Source: Mogibacterium sp.
Lineage (GTDB): Bacteria > Bacillota > Clostridia > Peptostreptococcales > Anaerovoracaceae
Reading direction: 5' to 3'
Assembly (NCBI GenBank): GCA_017403955.1
Contig: JAFRDH010000020.1
Location: forward strand, 1 to 64,000
DNA: 64,000 nucleotides
In this document: positions 15,749-25,886 of the stretch, piece by piece
Numbering within the stretch: position 1 is the first letter of the stretch
How the letters are laid out: every line of letters begins with the position of its first letter
Program-made: the position numbers and the translations under genes
The notes under the pieces: generated by a model
The model's input: the letters and a program-made list of their open reading frames with translations, nothing else
Database searches by the model: none
What the model was told of the DNA's origin: nothing

Positions 15749-18700
15749 ATGGAACGCAGCGAATATTCGATAAAAGAGAATACTGTAGAAACTGAGAGCA
15801 ATCCTGAATCGACCAGGTACAATGCTTTTATTTCTTATAATCACAATCCGCGGGATATAATGATCACCGCGAAGCTCCAGCAGGATCTTGAGAATTTCAG
15901 GATCCCCAAGGATATAGAGAATAAGAAAAGAGAGAAAATCGAGAGGGTATTCCTTGATAAAGGTGAACTCGAGGTCACAGGCGATCTCAATGATATTATT
16001 CGTGATGCACTTAGCAATACTGACTATCTTATTGTCATATGTTCGCCTGAGTCATACAAGTCCCCTTGGGTTGCAAAGGAAATCGAATACTTTCTCAAAT
16101 TCAATACCAAGGATCATATTCTTACTGTAATCACTGATGGCGACCCTTACGACGTCATCCCTGAGATCCTGACATACCGCGAAGTCGTATCTGAGGACGG
16201 AAGTATCACAAGAGAACCGGCAGAACCGCTTTCGTGTGACTACAGACTCCCTTACAAAGAAGCAAAGAAAAACGAGCTCCCAAGGCTCGTTGCAGCACTG
16301 ATCGGGTGCAGATATGACGACCTTGTACAAAGACACAAGCAATACCGCCAGAAGATAATTACAAGAATTTCTGCTGTGGCTGCTGCTGTCATGCTTATGG
16401 CTTCGACATATATGGGTTGGAGCAATCACCAACTCAAGGTCAGCTATGACAATACACTGAGAGAACAATCCAGATCCCTTGCGATCCAGTCAGAGCAGGC
16501 TTTTTCAGAAGGAGACAGGCTGACGGCTGTCAAATACGCGTTGGATGCTCTGCCAAAGCCTGAACAGGACAGACCAATCATACCTGAAGCAATCAATGCA
16601 TTGTCCAGATCACTCAGATTATACTTGTCGCCTGCTGCTGCAGCTGAATCTGCGGTCCGTCAATATAAAGGTATCGTTTCAGACCGAGCCCTTGAAAACG
16701 TTTCATGTAAGGGGATATGGACCGAAAATGATGGGGACAATAATTATCTTATTGCTGTTTACTACAATGGCAATGTATGTTTCTGGAATACTGATACCGG
16801 AGAACAGATTTTAAGAGATTATACAGACAAATTTGAGTCTGAAAAAGTCAAAATCGATAGTGCGGGGGCATGGGGAAAAGGCGTCATCGTACTTGCTTCA
16901 CAATCGACACTCTATACTATAGATGTCACTTCGGGTAAAGAATTATGGAATATGTCTGTAGGCACGGATGAAGACAATGCCAGGATCGAGCATTACTCAT
17001 TTGCAGGCGATGTTTTGTGGACGGCGATCAATTCATATGGAGATTACTATATGTTCCGTGCACTGGATATCAAGACAGGCAAACTCCTCTATGAGTATAA
17101 AGAAATCACCGAGGATGACATGCAATATCCACAGCCAAAGTTGATTTGTGCAGCAGCGGATGGGAAATCTGCAGTTTGCAGTATTGAGCATGCCAGAGAA
17201 GACTCTTTTCTAAATATTGATCATAGCGAAGTTGTTCGTGTCGATATGGATCATAAAAAGCCTGCAGTTATCGCCAAAATGCATATCGTAAGCGATATGA
17301 AATACTCAGATGTTAATCGTCTTGTCATCGCAGGCTTTTCTAAGACTCCTGAATATGATTATTCGGAATACGACATGGTTCGCTCTATAAATTCGGGATT
17401 GATAATGAATTCCAATCTGTCTAATAAAAAGACATGCGATTTCAGGTGTATCGATCCCCGGGACGGAACTGAACTCTGGAAGGACGAGTTCACAGGCGTT
17501 TTCAGCTCAACACCACGCATAAGTGATAAAGATGCTCCGGAATCTGTCGAAGAGCTTACTTCAATCACTATTGGCAGGCGTCTTATCTATTATGATAAAG
17601 ATGGTAAACAACGCGAAACCGTAGACTTCGGGTCACCGGTCGTCACTTATTATGATTTTCGCTCTTCGGATCAGAAATATGCAGTTCTGCTTGATGGAAG
17701 CAGAGCAAACACTTCTTTAAAAGATCATTTCGTCAATAATATACTTGGAAAATTCATAGGGCCTGTTACTAATGCAGTCTTTAGCGGAAAATCATTGTTC
17801 GTAGTATGCGATAAGTCTGAAAATGATGTTTTAACAGATACTATAACTGAGTATCAGTATGGCGGGTATGATGAGAAGTGGAAAGATATAGAAAACCCTA
17901 ACCCTTCCACATACAATACAGATTTTGTTGCTTATGGGAATAAAATGGTACAAGTATACAGAGAATCTCTTGGCGGTGACGAAAGGAACAGTAAAGACGG
18001 CTGGAAGAATCTGAAAATATCCATCTTCGATCCGGATGAAAGCAAACCTGTCGGTGAAGAAATTCTTATTGAGATGGAATTATTGATCGAATATGAATTA
18101 GCTGGATTTGATGAGAAAACAGGTAAACTTTATTTTGCCGATGCGAATGAGGAAAATGTAAATATAGCAATCGTAGATCTTACTACCGGAGATGTAGAAG
18201 AAAATCAATTTGAGACCGGTTCGATCGCATATGATGACAAAGTAATTGCCTGCGATCTGTACAGAAGTCAGGCAGGAATAAAAATCAGCATGCTGCTGGA
18301 ATCCAAGCTTGCTTATGACGGGGTCCCTATGCTGAGGACTCTGGTCGCAGATCCGCAAAAAGGGGATATCAGAATCAATAAAATCCGTGAAATAGAAGAG
18401 ACTGAAGATTCAGAAGCGCAAATAGATGACGTTGACGATGCTTTGCCTGTGTTCAACAGCGAAAAAGGTTCTGTATGGGTTTTTGCAGGCAGCAAAGGAA
18501 CCGAGTATGATGTCAGGACAGGTGCGGAACTTGGCAACGTCGAATTCACAGATTATGTTCCGACTCATGTCTGTATGAATGAAAAAGGTGAACTCCTTGC
18601 TGCAGAGAAAAATAATAGCAATTATATTCTGCATATCATCAACACCCAAACAGGCAAGGATATTCTTACATCAGATATTGGTGCTCTCAATTCATATGAG

Positions 18701-18940
18701 GAGTATTCAAAAGTCATCAGAATGAATGACGGCAATCTGATACTAAATTTGGGAAATACGGCTGTTGTTCTTGATCCTGTTACCTATACAAGAATCGGAT
18801 GGATCCCGACGTTTGCATGTGCTGTTCCTGATGCAAATCAGATTTATATAGACGTTGATGGCAGTGTTCCATACAGGAGTCTTGATGAAATGATACAAGA
18901 AGGCAACGAGCTGCTCATTCGTGCCCGCGTTATAGAATAG
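15749..18940 (+). CDS. Membrane TIR domain protein with WD40/PQQ-like propeller
   Basis: The 1063-residue protein begins with a TIR domain (about 28-175): YNAFISYNHN, FRIPKDI, a VFLDKGELEVTGDL loop, VICSPESYKSPWVAKEIEYF with Glu111 at the NADase position. A helix at about 205-225 (RISAVAAAVMLMASTYMG) crosses the membrane. The remaining ~800 residues carry repeated blade-like strands (NVCFWNTDTGEQ, YTIDVTSGKELW, FRALDIKTGKLLYEY, ILHIINTQTGKDI), as in WD40 or PQQ propellers. Orientation would put TIR inside and propeller outside, a sensor-effector layout. The ribosome site (AAAGGA, 14 nt away) is distant. Operon with the next two ORFs. Confidence 0.8.
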   Translation: MERSEYSIKENTVETESNPESTRYNAFISYNHNPRDIMITAKLQQDLENFRIPKDIENKKREKIERVFLDKGELEVTGDLNDIIRDALSNTDYLIVICSPESYKSPWVAKEIEYFLKFNTKDHILTVITDGDPYDVIPEILTYREVVSEDGSITREPAEPLSCDYRLPYKEAKKNELPRLVAALIGCRYDDLVQRHKQYRQKIITRISAVAAAVMLMASTYMGWSNHQLKVSYDNTLREQSRSLAIQSEQAFSEGDRLTAVKYALDALPKPEQDRPIIPEAINALSRSLRLYLSPAAAAESAVRQYKGIVSDRALENVSCKGIWTENDGDNNYLIAVYYNGNVCFWNTDTGEQILRDYTDKFESEKVKIDSAGAWGKGVIVLASQSTLYTIDVTSGKELWNMSVGTDEDNARIEHYSFAGDVLWTAINSYGDYYMFRALDIKTGKLLYEYKEITEDDMQYPQPKLICAAADGKSAVCSIEHAREDSFLNIDHSEVVRVDMDHKKPAVIAKMHIVSDMKYSDVNRLVIAGFSKTPEYDYSEYDMVRSINSGLIMNSNLSNKKTCDFRCIDPRDGTELWKDEFTGVFSSTPRISDKDAPESVEELTSITIGRRLIYYDKDGKQRETVDFGSPVVTYYDFRSSDQKYAVLLDGSRANTSLKDHFVNNILGKFIGPVTNAVFSGKSLFVVCDKSENDVLTDTITEYQYGGYDEKWKDIENPNPSTYNTDFVAYGNKMVQVYRESLGGDERNSKDGWKNLKISIFDPDESKPVGEEILIEMELLIEYELAGFDEKTGKLYFADANEENVNIAIVDLTTGDVEENQFETGSIAYDDKVIACDLYRSQAGIKISMLLESKLAYDGVPMLRTLVADPQKGDIRINKIREIEETEDSEAQIDDVDDALPVFNSEKGSVWVFAGSKGTEYDVRTGAELGNVEFTDYVPTHVCMNEKGELLAAEKNNSNYILHIINTQTGKDILTSDIGALNSYEEYSKVIRMNDGNLILNLGNTAVVLDPVTYTRIGWIPTFACAVPDANQIYIDVDGSVPYRSLDEMIQEGNELLIRARVIE

Positions 18941-18951
18941 AAAATGAGGAG

Positions 18952-19059
18952 ATGAGTCCGGCATTCAGATATTATCTCTCAAGACAGCATTGGGTAGATG
19001 CGCATGTACCACCTATAGATGAAAGAATCGATGAATTCGTAAGAAGAATATTAGAATGA
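18952..19059 (+). CDS. 35-residue micro-ORF between TIR and partner genes
   Basis: AGGAG lies 2-6 nt before an ATG at 18952, 11 nt after the TIR-propeller stop. The product is MSPAFRYYLSRQHW... and ends RIDEFVRRILE; it is basic and aromatic. Its TGA overlaps the ATG of the next gene (ATGA at 19056). The ribosome site and the 4-nt overlap support real translation, perhaps to couple the downstream gene. No family recognised. Confidence 0.55.
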   Translation: MSPAFRYYLSRQHWVDAHVPPIDERIDEFVRRILE

Positions 19060-20159
19060 TCAATCAAAGTGATACTAACAGCAAATATTTAATAACGGAG
19101 CCCGGTTTTGCGTATGATATCCTGCGCGGGCTGATGCTCAGAGGAAGTACTGTTTCAAAGGCGTGCCATCAGCTTTCTGATGTCGAGTCACTTAAATCGG
19201 CTCTCATCGTAAGCGGTTCTGTCGTTGAAAGAGGAGATCATTATGAGTGCGTCAGGGATATTCCTACAGGTCTTCTGATGGCGTATAATCTCCATAATGA
19301 TAGTCTCGTGCAGGAACTGCCTGAGCAGGATGTGCCGTTTACTCCTGAAAGCGATGAGATGATCTCAATTAACGAAGCATTGCGTCTATGGTCGATGTAC
19401 TCGCCAGATCCGGATTTTGTCAGAAGGATAGAACTTGACTGCTTCCGCATCATCAAATTCATCCGTGCCGATTATGACTGGACATTTGTCAATGGCAAAG
19501 GAGACGGATCACTTTCCAAAGTCGAGCAATTCGTTATAGATGCTCTTAAGGCAGCGGGTGAGATCGATGAATACAGACGCGGAGATCCGGCTTTTCGCGA
19601 ATGCGATATCGTCGTAGAGGAAGGATCACGACAGATCGAGTTCGTATCGCTTTTCGATGAAAAAGTCCCTCCGAGGGTGCGCTACAGAAGCGAGCCTAAC
19701 GAAGAACAATCGCTCCTCATGGAATACTATGACTTTGGCTATAATATCGTTGCGGCAGGAGTGGTAAACAAATTCACGCTCAAGAATTACACCGACAAGT
19801 ATTCCAAAGAACTCGCAATATATATGCTTGGTCCTTCGTCAGAAGCTGCTGACAAAGTCGAGGCTCTGAGATCCATGCTTTACGCGCGGATCGATCAGAT
19901 TAGGAATTACTACACAAGGATCCATATCATCGTTCACGACCCATTGGATAATGAGAGCTTTGCATACTGCTCGAATGACAAATACGAGATTTTCCCGGAC
20001 AGCCTGTGCAGTGTGAATATAGTTCAGCGGCACCCGGCGAATGTTGATGAAATAGATCCGGAAAAGAATTATCTGATGATCAAACAGAACATTTTCAGCC
20101 CTGAAGTCAGGAGCATGTACTGGTCAAAGGGTGATATAATAAAACGAATGATTAAGTAA
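19056..20159 (+). CDS. Unknown protein encoded with the TIR-propeller gene
   Basis: I do not recognise this 367-residue protein. It has no signal peptide or membrane helix. The middle (about 105-190) is acidic and helical (EALRLWSMYSPDPDF, SLSKVEQFVIDALKAAGEIDEYRRGD). The second half holds FDEKVPPRVRYRSEPNEEQSLLMEYYDFGYNIVAAG and a conserved-looking IHIIVHDPLDNESFAY segment. The start overlaps the micro-ORF by ATGA, so the three ORFs likely form one unit. A soluble partner or regulator of the TIR protein is an inference from position only. Confidence 0.65.
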   Translation: MINQSDTNSKYLITEPGFAYDILRGLMLRGSTVSKACHQLSDVESLKSALIVSGSVVERGDHYECVRDIPTGLLMAYNLHNDSLVQELPEQDVPFTPESDEMISINEALRLWSMYSPDPDFVRRIELDCFRIIKFIRADYDWTFVNGKGDGSLSKVEQFVIDALKAAGEIDEYRRGDPAFRECDIVVEEGSRQIEFVSLFDEKVPPRVRYRSEPNEEQSLLMEYYDFGYNIVAAGVVNKFTLKNYTDKYSKELAIYMLGPSSEAADKVEALRSMLYARIDQIRNYYTRIHIIVHDPLDNESFAYCSNDKYEIFPDSLCSVNIVQRHPANVDEIDPEKNYLMIKQNIFSPEVRSMYWSKGDIIKRMIK

Positions 20160-20178
20160 AAAAAGGATCGTAGAAGAA

Positions 20179-22641
20179 ATGGCAAAACAAGTTAAAACCA
20201 GCAAAAAGAATACGAACAAGGTTGTGCGCAAGCACAGACACTGGTTCCTCAATCTTATCAAGTGGGTGTTCGCTGTAGGATTCGCTGCAGCTATCGTGCT
20301 GTCTCTTTTGACGGTTATTTCTGTAGGCAGGATCAACCCGGCGAATATCTATGAGAATATTGAAGTGTCTTCTGTCGTTTACGATATCAAGGGCGAGCAG
20401 ATCGACAAGCTTCACTATTATGAAGACAGAAGGGTCGTTTCCATCGAACAGATGCCGGATAATCTCAAGAATGCTTTTATCGCAATAGAAGATAAGACTT
20501 TCTACCAGCATCACGGCTTCAACTTCAAGAGAATGATCGGTGCGGTCCTTTCATCATTCATACGTAAGACTCAGATAAGCGGAACTTCCACGATCACCCA
20601 GCAGCTCGCGAGAAACGTTTATCTCTCTGACATCAAGAGCCAGCGAAGTATCCGCCGTAAACTTTCTGAGATGTACATCGCGTGGAGGATAGAACAGGCA
20701 CTTACCAAGGATCAGATACTCGAAGCTTATCTCAATACGATCTATCTTGGATACAGTAACTATGGTGTTAACGCTGCGGCCAAAACATATTTCTCGAAGA
20801 ACGTGAATGAGCTGAATCTGGCCGAATGCGCTGCTCTTGCGGCTCTCCCGCAGGCTCCGGACACTTACGCTCTGATCAGCAACGACAAAGGCGAGGCAAG
20901 CGAGCCGATACCTGATACCGATGTCTACTCAAACGATGTCAGCAAAGACCGCCGCAATCTTGTACTCAGCCTCATGCAGGAGCAGGGATATATAACTGAA
21001 AAAGAGGCAAAGAAAGCAGATGTAGATATCATCGACCTGCTGAAGCCTACGTTCGAAGTGAACGATTCCAAATACACGTATTTCACTGATTATGTTTCAG
21101 ATGCTCTGATTAAGGACCTGATGGCGAAATACAATATGACCGAGGAAGAGGCTCAGCGAATGGTTTATACCGGAGGCCTCAAGATCTACACGACACTCGA
21201 CAGTGAGATACAGGATATTATCACCACTGAATTTGAGAATGATTATAATTTCCCATCTACAGTTGACGGAAGTGAAGTTCAGGCGAGCATGGTCATCACA
21301 GAAGTCGGGAGTGGATACATAACCGCTATGGTAGGCGGAAGAAACACGACCGGTTCAAAGCTTTTCAACAGAGCTCTCAGTCCTCGTCAGCCGGGTTCAT
21401 CGATCAAACCGCTTTCGGTCTATGGGGCAGCGCTCCAGAAGAGTTACGATTATGCGTCCAAAAAGCAGCCGTTCCCATTCGTTGATTATCATATCGACAA
21501 TCAGGGAATCGACCGCTGGGGCGAGTATATAACAGCAGGCTCTACCGTAGTAGATGAGCCTCTTACATTCAACGGCGAGACATGGCCGCAGAACGTCACC
21601 CGTTATTTCTCGGGATGGAATACATTCAGGACCGCTTTGCAGCAGTCGATCAACACCTGCGCAGTCAAGATCCTTCTTCAGGTAGGGACGGACTATTCGA
21701 TCGATATGCTCGAAAAGTTTGGCATAACAACTGTTGTAAGTGATACTTCCGAGAGCGTCAACGATGTAAACCCTGCAGCTCTCGCACTCGGCGCCATGAC
21801 TTACGGCGTCACACCACTTGAAATGTCACTGGCATACGCGGCTTTCCCTAACGGCGGAGTCCGTAACTCAGCGGTCTGCTACACACAGGTATTTGACAGA
21901 AAAGGCAAAGCCATTCTGTTCGGTGAATCTGAGCGCACGACCGTCATGGATCAGGGAGTAGCATGGATCATGACCGACCTCCTGAAGTCTGTTGTCTCTG
22001 ATGGAATTGCGGGCAATGCATATATCTGGGGCACGGAAACAGGCGGTAAGACCGGTACTACAAATGACCGATATGATGTATGGTTCGATGGTTTCACGCC
22101 TTCATATTCAGCATCACTCTGGATCGGAACCGACCTTAATGTCGAGATGACGTCCGGCTCGTGGATGGCTTCGAGACTCTGGGGCAACATAATGAAGCAG
22201 ATCCCGGATATTACAGAAGGCGAGTACAGAGACAAGCCTAACGATGTCATCGAGCAGTATGGTGAATACTATACTTCAGGCACCGAACCTTATGGAAACT
22301 ATAACCAGTACCAGTATGATGATGAGGATGATGAGGATCCTACGGACGATAATAATCTTATCGACAATTCAACGGATACAGGTACCGGAGGCAAGAACAA
22401 ATCGAACACCGAAGAAGGTGATGACAAGAAAGGCAATAACAACAACGGCAATAATACTACCGGAGACGGCAACAACACTACAAATACCGGTGATGATAAC
22501 AATAACACCGGCGATGGAGGCGGAGGTACCGGCACCGGCGATGATGGCGGCGGTACGGGAACAGGCACCGGAGATACCGGAGGAGATACCGGAGGCACCG
22601 GTACCGGCGATGGCGGTGAAGACACCGGAGAAAGCGGCTAG
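20179..22641 (+). CDS. Class A penicillin-binding protein (PBP1A type)
   Basis: The 820-residue bifunctional enzyme polymerises lipid II and cross-links peptides outside the membrane. A helix at about 30-55 anchors it. The glycosyltransferase domain shows EDKTFYQHHG, TSTITQQLARN and IYLGYSNYGVNAAA. The transpeptidase domain shows SSIK with Ser407, SINTC (SxN) and GKTGTT (KTG). After about residue 690 follows an Asp/Asn/Gly/Thr low-complexity tail typical of wall-embedded ends. It starts 20 nt after the unknown gene and ends at a strong terminator. Confidence 0.95.
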   Translation: MAKQVKTSKKNTNKVVRKHRHWFLNLIKWVFAVGFAAAIVLSLLTVISVGRINPANIYENIEVSSVVYDIKGEQIDKLHYYEDRRVVSIEQMPDNLKNAFIAIEDKTFYQHHGFNFKRMIGAVLSSFIRKTQISGTSTITQQLARNVYLSDIKSQRSIRRKLSEMYIAWRIEQALTKDQILEAYLNTIYLGYSNYGVNAAAKTYFSKNVNELNLAECAALAALPQAPDTYALISNDKGEASEPIPDTDVYSNDVSKDRRNLVLSLMQEQGYITEKEAKKADVDIIDLLKPTFEVNDSKYTYFTDYVSDALIKDLMAKYNMTEEEAQRMVYTGGLKIYTTLDSEIQDIITTEFENDYNFPSTVDGSEVQASMVITEVGSGYITAMVGGRNTTGSKLFNRALSPRQPGSSIKPLSVYGAALQKSYDYASKKQPFPFVDYHIDNQGIDRWGEYITAGSTVVDEPLTFNGETWPQNVTRYFSGWNTFRTALQQSINTCAVKILLQVGTDYSIDMLEKFGITTVVSDTSESVNDVNPAALALGAMTYGVTPLEMSLAYAAFPNGGVRNSAVCYTQVFDRKGKAILFGESERTTVMDQGVAWIMTDLLKSVVSDGIAGNAYIWGTETGGKTGTTNDRYDVWFDGFTPSYSASLWIGTDLNVEMTSGSWMASRLWGNIMKQIPDITEGEYRDKPNDVIEQYGEYYTSGTEPYGNYNQYQYDDEDDEDPTDDNNLIDNSTDTGTGGKNKSNTEEGDDKKGNNNNGNNTTGDGNNTTNTGDDNNNTGDGGGGTGTGDDGGGTGTGTGDTGGDTGGTGTGDGGEDTGESG

Positions 22642-22663
22642 ATCATAGGAGATACATCAACTA

Positions 22664-22699
22664 AGCAGCGTTTTAGACAAACTAAAATGCTGCTTTTTC
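22664..22699 (+). terminator. Rho-independent terminator
   Basis: AGCAGCGTTTTAG (22664-22676) pairs with CTAAAATGCTGCT (22682-22694) with one G-T pair, followed by TTTTTCT. Confidence 0.9.
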
Positions 22700-23053
22700 T
22701 ATTGCTTAGATTCATCCTTAACTGGTTTACGAATCGGCTTGGGTCACTTAAGCATTTTGATGCTGTAATTGACCGAAGATCTGTAACCACCGGTATTTTT
22801 TATCAATCTGATACTGGAATGGATGAAAAATGTTTACTTCAGTCCTCACTATAAAGAAGTTCATTGGGCCATTAATACATAAAAATCAGAGACCCAGATG
22901 AATATTGGATGATGACCAGCTCGCCGATCGCATAGGATATGGGCCAATTGCACACTAAAATGCAATAGGCAGACGAATTCCCTCTATTGTTGTTATTCCT
23001 GCTGTCTTATAAATCACGGGTTTGAACTTTGTGCCAACTTCATTTCTGAAATG
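22700..23053. other. Intergenic stretch without a recognised gene
   Basis: About 350 bases between the PBP terminator and the promoter at 23054. No reading frame with a ribosome site, no strong hairpin and no repeat was seen. It may be decayed coding sequence or a long upstream region. Confidence 0.4.
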
Positions 23054-23062
23054 TGCTATAAT
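23054..23062 (+). promoter_or_regulatory. Extended -10 promoter
   Basis: TGCTATAAT has the TGn extension and consensus -10 at 23057-23062. A ~75-nt leader follows in which TATGAG (about 23070) and CTCATA (about 23126) can pair around an ACCAC/GTGGT hairpin. Confidence 0.5.
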
Positions 23063-23146
23063 AACTACATATGAGGTTTTTGAAGGGGTTGAACCACAAT
23101 CTGGAGTGGTCTGAAGCAAATCTCATAGTATTGACGCAGGAGAGAT

Positions 23147-24913
23147 ATGATGCAGATCAGGAATAAACTTTTAATACTATTTATAACTCTGGCTATGGTG
23201 GGCACATCATTGCCATTATCTGTTATAGATTCATATGCTGATGATAATAACGGTCAGGCTGTTTCGGAAGAGACAGGAGCCGAAACCGGCGATGATGGAA
23301 TTGCTGCACAATCAGATGAGATCACCGGCAGTGATGTTACGCAGGCGGGAGATGGCACGCAAACGGGTAACAATGTAGAAACCGGCGATGGCACAGGCAC
23401 TGATATCGGTGATGGTTCTGAGGATGGAGACGGATCTGATGCAGAGCCGGTTCCTTATAGTCAGATGACAGAGGAAGAAAAGGCTGCTGCACGCGCTGCA
23501 GCAAGAGCAAAAGTCGCTGAGTGCCAGAAAGCATATAACGCTGCCAAGACAGAACAGACTAAGGCACTTGCTGCTTACAGAAATGCCGGCAGAGCATTTG
23601 TAGAGGAAAAGAGCGGGGGCCTTGTAACTGTCAATATCCTTACAAATCTCTACAAGAATAATTCCAAGTTAAAGGCATATGCCAAGAAGTCCTCGTATAA
23701 CACAAGTGTAGCTTCTGCTTTGAATCACAATAACCTTAGAGAGTCTTTGGATTACATCAGGTATTGCAATAAGAAGCGTGTAGCTCTTGGAATGGAAGAA
23801 CTTAAAGTGAGCTACAGACTTATGTGCTTTGCGGCTACTTCATCGGCTATAGCATTTGAAGGATACACAGCAGGCGACGGCAACCTTGCAGCCCAGCAGT
23901 TCTACAAAAACAGCAAAGGAGTCAATGCTTTTCCTTCGATGGACGGGATCATCTCAATCATGAGCGAGAACGTCACAGCAGTCACATCAACAAGAAGCCC
24001 GTTCAGCAACTGGTATAATGCACAGAAGACTCTTTATGACGATTATCTTAAGGAGACTGAGATATATCCGGGCCTTGAGGAACTCAATTATGATCCTCTG
24101 GAAGTATTTAAAAAATATCCTAACGATGTTTACAGTGATTGCGGCGACTTCCTGAACATGATGGATCCGAAGGCAAAGGTCACAGGATTTGCGCATAACA
24201 CTTCGAAGAAAAACTGGTATATCGACCTTCAGTGCTTCTCAAGGAACGAAGAAGAGAATGGTGATCTTGTGACACCTGACGAATTCGAGGCTGAACTTCT
24301 CGAATACGCAAAACCTCTTCTGCAGGCATATAACGCAGCGAATACAAAATTAAATGAAGCGAGTCAGGCTCTTAAGACCGCCCAGGCTGAGCTTGACGCT
24401 ATGCTCACAAGCATCAAAGGAGCTACGATTTCAGGCGTCAGGAATTACGTTTACAGCGGCAGCGCATTCAGACCGGCAATAAGGGTCTACTATAAGGGCA
24501 AGCTGTTCAGCCCATCGAACTATAAAGTTACTTACAAGAACAACAAGTATCCGGGAACTGCAACTGTTACCGTAACCGGAGTCGATGCCTATAAGGCAAG
24601 CGTGAGTACGACATTCAAGATCCTCCCGAGAGGCACGAACATCAGCAAACTCAAAAGAGCTAAGAAGGCGTTCACTGTCAAGTGGAGGAAACAGGCGGTG
24701 CAGGTTTCCGGCTATCAGATCCAGTACAGCCGTTACAAGAGCTTCAAGAAGGCCAAGACTATAACGATCAAGAGCAGGAACACTACTTCCAGAAAGATCA
24801 AGAAGCTCAAGAAAAAGAGAAGATACTATGTCAGGATCAGGACTTTCAAGACTGTAGGCGGCAAGCGCTATTACTCTAACTGGAGCAGCGCAAAATCCGT
24901 CAAGACTAAGTAA
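23147..24913 (+). CDS. Secreted CAP-domain protein with lysine-rich C-terminal module
   Basis: AGGAGAG precedes ATGATG (23147 or 23150). The 588-residue product has a signal peptide, an acidic Gly/Thr/Asp linker, an Ala-rich helix, then a CAP/SCP-like domain (about 165-365): ALNHNNLRESLDYIRYCNKKR, GMEELKVSYRLMCFAATSSAIAF and KVTGFAHN. A second helical coil (about 380-425) leads to a beta module (ATISGVRNYVYSGSAFRP) and a basic fibronectin-like end (KAFTVKWRKQ). The last module is shared with other secreted proteins of the window. Likely wall-bound; role unknown. Confidence 0.75.
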   Translation: MMQIRNKLLILFITLAMVGTSLPLSVIDSYADDNNGQAVSEETGAETGDDGIAAQSDEITGSDVTQAGDGTQTGNNVETGDGTGTDIGDGSEDGDGSDAEPVPYSQMTEEEKAAARAAARAKVAECQKAYNAAKTEQTKALAAYRNAGRAFVEEKSGGLVTVNILTNLYKNNSKLKAYAKKSSYNTSVASALNHNNLRESLDYIRYCNKKRVALGMEELKVSYRLMCFAATSSAIAFEGYTAGDGNLAAQQFYKNSKGVNAFPSMDGIISIMSENVTAVTSTRSPFSNWYNAQKTLYDDYLKETEIYPGLEELNYDPLEVFKKYPNDVYSDCGDFLNMMDPKAKVTGFAHNTSKKNWYIDLQCFSRNEEENGDLVTPDEFEAELLEYAKPLLQAYNAANTKLNEASQALKTAQAELDAMLTSIKGATISGVRNYVYSGSAFRPAIRVYYKGKLFSPSNYKVTYKNNKYPGTATVTVTGVDAYKASVSTTFKILPRGTNISKLKRAKKAFTVKWRKQAVQVSGYQIQYSRYKSFKKAKTITIKSRNTTSRKIKKLKKKRRYYVRIRTFKTVGGKRYYSNWSSAKSVKTK

Positions 24914-24980
24914 CGAAGCAGGAAAGGAGGGGCTGCCCCGACCGGCTGGATCGATCAGCAGGCGGTAATGCTGACCATTT

Positions 24981-25886
24981 ATGAAGAAAATAGCTATTAT
25001 CGGCGCAAACAGCTATATAGCTAGAAACGTGATCTATACTTTTGAGAAGAAGTATCCGGGGACAGAAATCGCTTTGTATGACTATCTCCCGGAACATGTC
25101 GACGGAAGATCAGGATACAAGCAAGTCAGTATACTCGACAGAGATACACTCAAAGAAGTCGACTTTGGCTGCGATGTCATCTATATTTTCGCGGGCAAAA
25201 CCGGCAGCGCGAACGGCTTTGATGATTATGACTCCTTTCTCGACATCAATGAAAGAGCGCTTCTTAATATCCTGCACGAATACAGACAGAGCGGATCACA
25301 GGCGAAACTCGTTTTCCCGTCGACCAGACTGGTTTACAAGGGAAGACCGGGGCGCCTCAAAGAGGATGCGGAGAAGGAATTCAAGACGATATATGCGATC
25401 AATAAGTTCGCTTGCGAGACATATCTCGAACAGTACAGGAATGTTTTTGGCGTCAGATACTGCATTTTCAGGATCTGTGTCCCGTACGGAACAATGATAA
25501 CCAACGCTTCTTCATACGGGACTGCGGAATTCATGCTCAGAAAAGCAGGCAGCGGAGAGAACATATCGCTTTACGGGGACGGCAGCGTAAGAAGAACGCT
25601 TACTTACATGCAGGATCTCTGCAATGTCCTGGTGGAAGGCGGTCTCTCGGATGAATGTGTGAATGATGTGTATAATGTAGGCGGCGAGGATCTGAGCCTG
25701 AGAGAAATGGCTGAAATGATCGCATCGAAATACGGTGTCGGAGTGGATTTTGTTCCATGGCCTGAAGTAGCACTCAAAATCGAGTCAGGAGATACTGTTT
25801 TCGACAGTTCCAAACTGGAAAGCAAGATCGGCGATCTTACTACAAGCAAATTTGCCGATTGGGTTAAAACGGAGGTTGAATCATGA
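24981..25886 (+). CDS. NAD-dependent epimerase/dehydratase
   Basis: This 301-residue short-chain dehydrogenase-like protein starts with IAIIGANSYIARNV, a Rossmann NAD-binding turn, and has YAINKFACE with the catalytic YxxxK pair, VFPSTRLVY for the Ser/Thr residue, and ICVPYG downstream. It fits nucleotide-sugar 4-epimerases and dehydratases. The ribosome site is weak. It overlaps udk by 4 nt (ATGA), so both are co-translated. The exact sugar cannot be told. Confidence 0.85.
   Translation: MKKIAIIGANSYIARNVIYTFEKKYPGTEIALYDYLPEHVDGRSGYKQVSILDRDTLKEVDFGCDVIYIFAGKTGSANGFDDYDSFLDINERALLNILHEYRQSGSQAKLVFPSTRLVYKGRPGRLKEDAEKEFKTIYAINKFACETYLEQYRNVFGVRYCIFRICVPYGTMITNASSYGTAEFMLRKAGSGENISLYGDGSVRRTLTYMQDLCNVLVEGGLSDECVNDVYNVGGEDLSLREMAEMIASKYGVGVDFVPWPEVALKIESGDTVFDSSKLESKIGDLTTSKFADWVKTEVES

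Noticed and set aside
22299..22625. Proline-rich minus-strand frame opposite the PBP tail
   Set aside because: It mirrors the Gly/Thr-rich low-complexity coding repeats of the PBP C-terminus.
22370..22640. Satellite-like DNA repeat in the PBP gene end as a separate element
   Set aside because: The GGTACCGG-type repeats are in frame and code for the Gly/Thr/Asp tail; no sign of an independent element.
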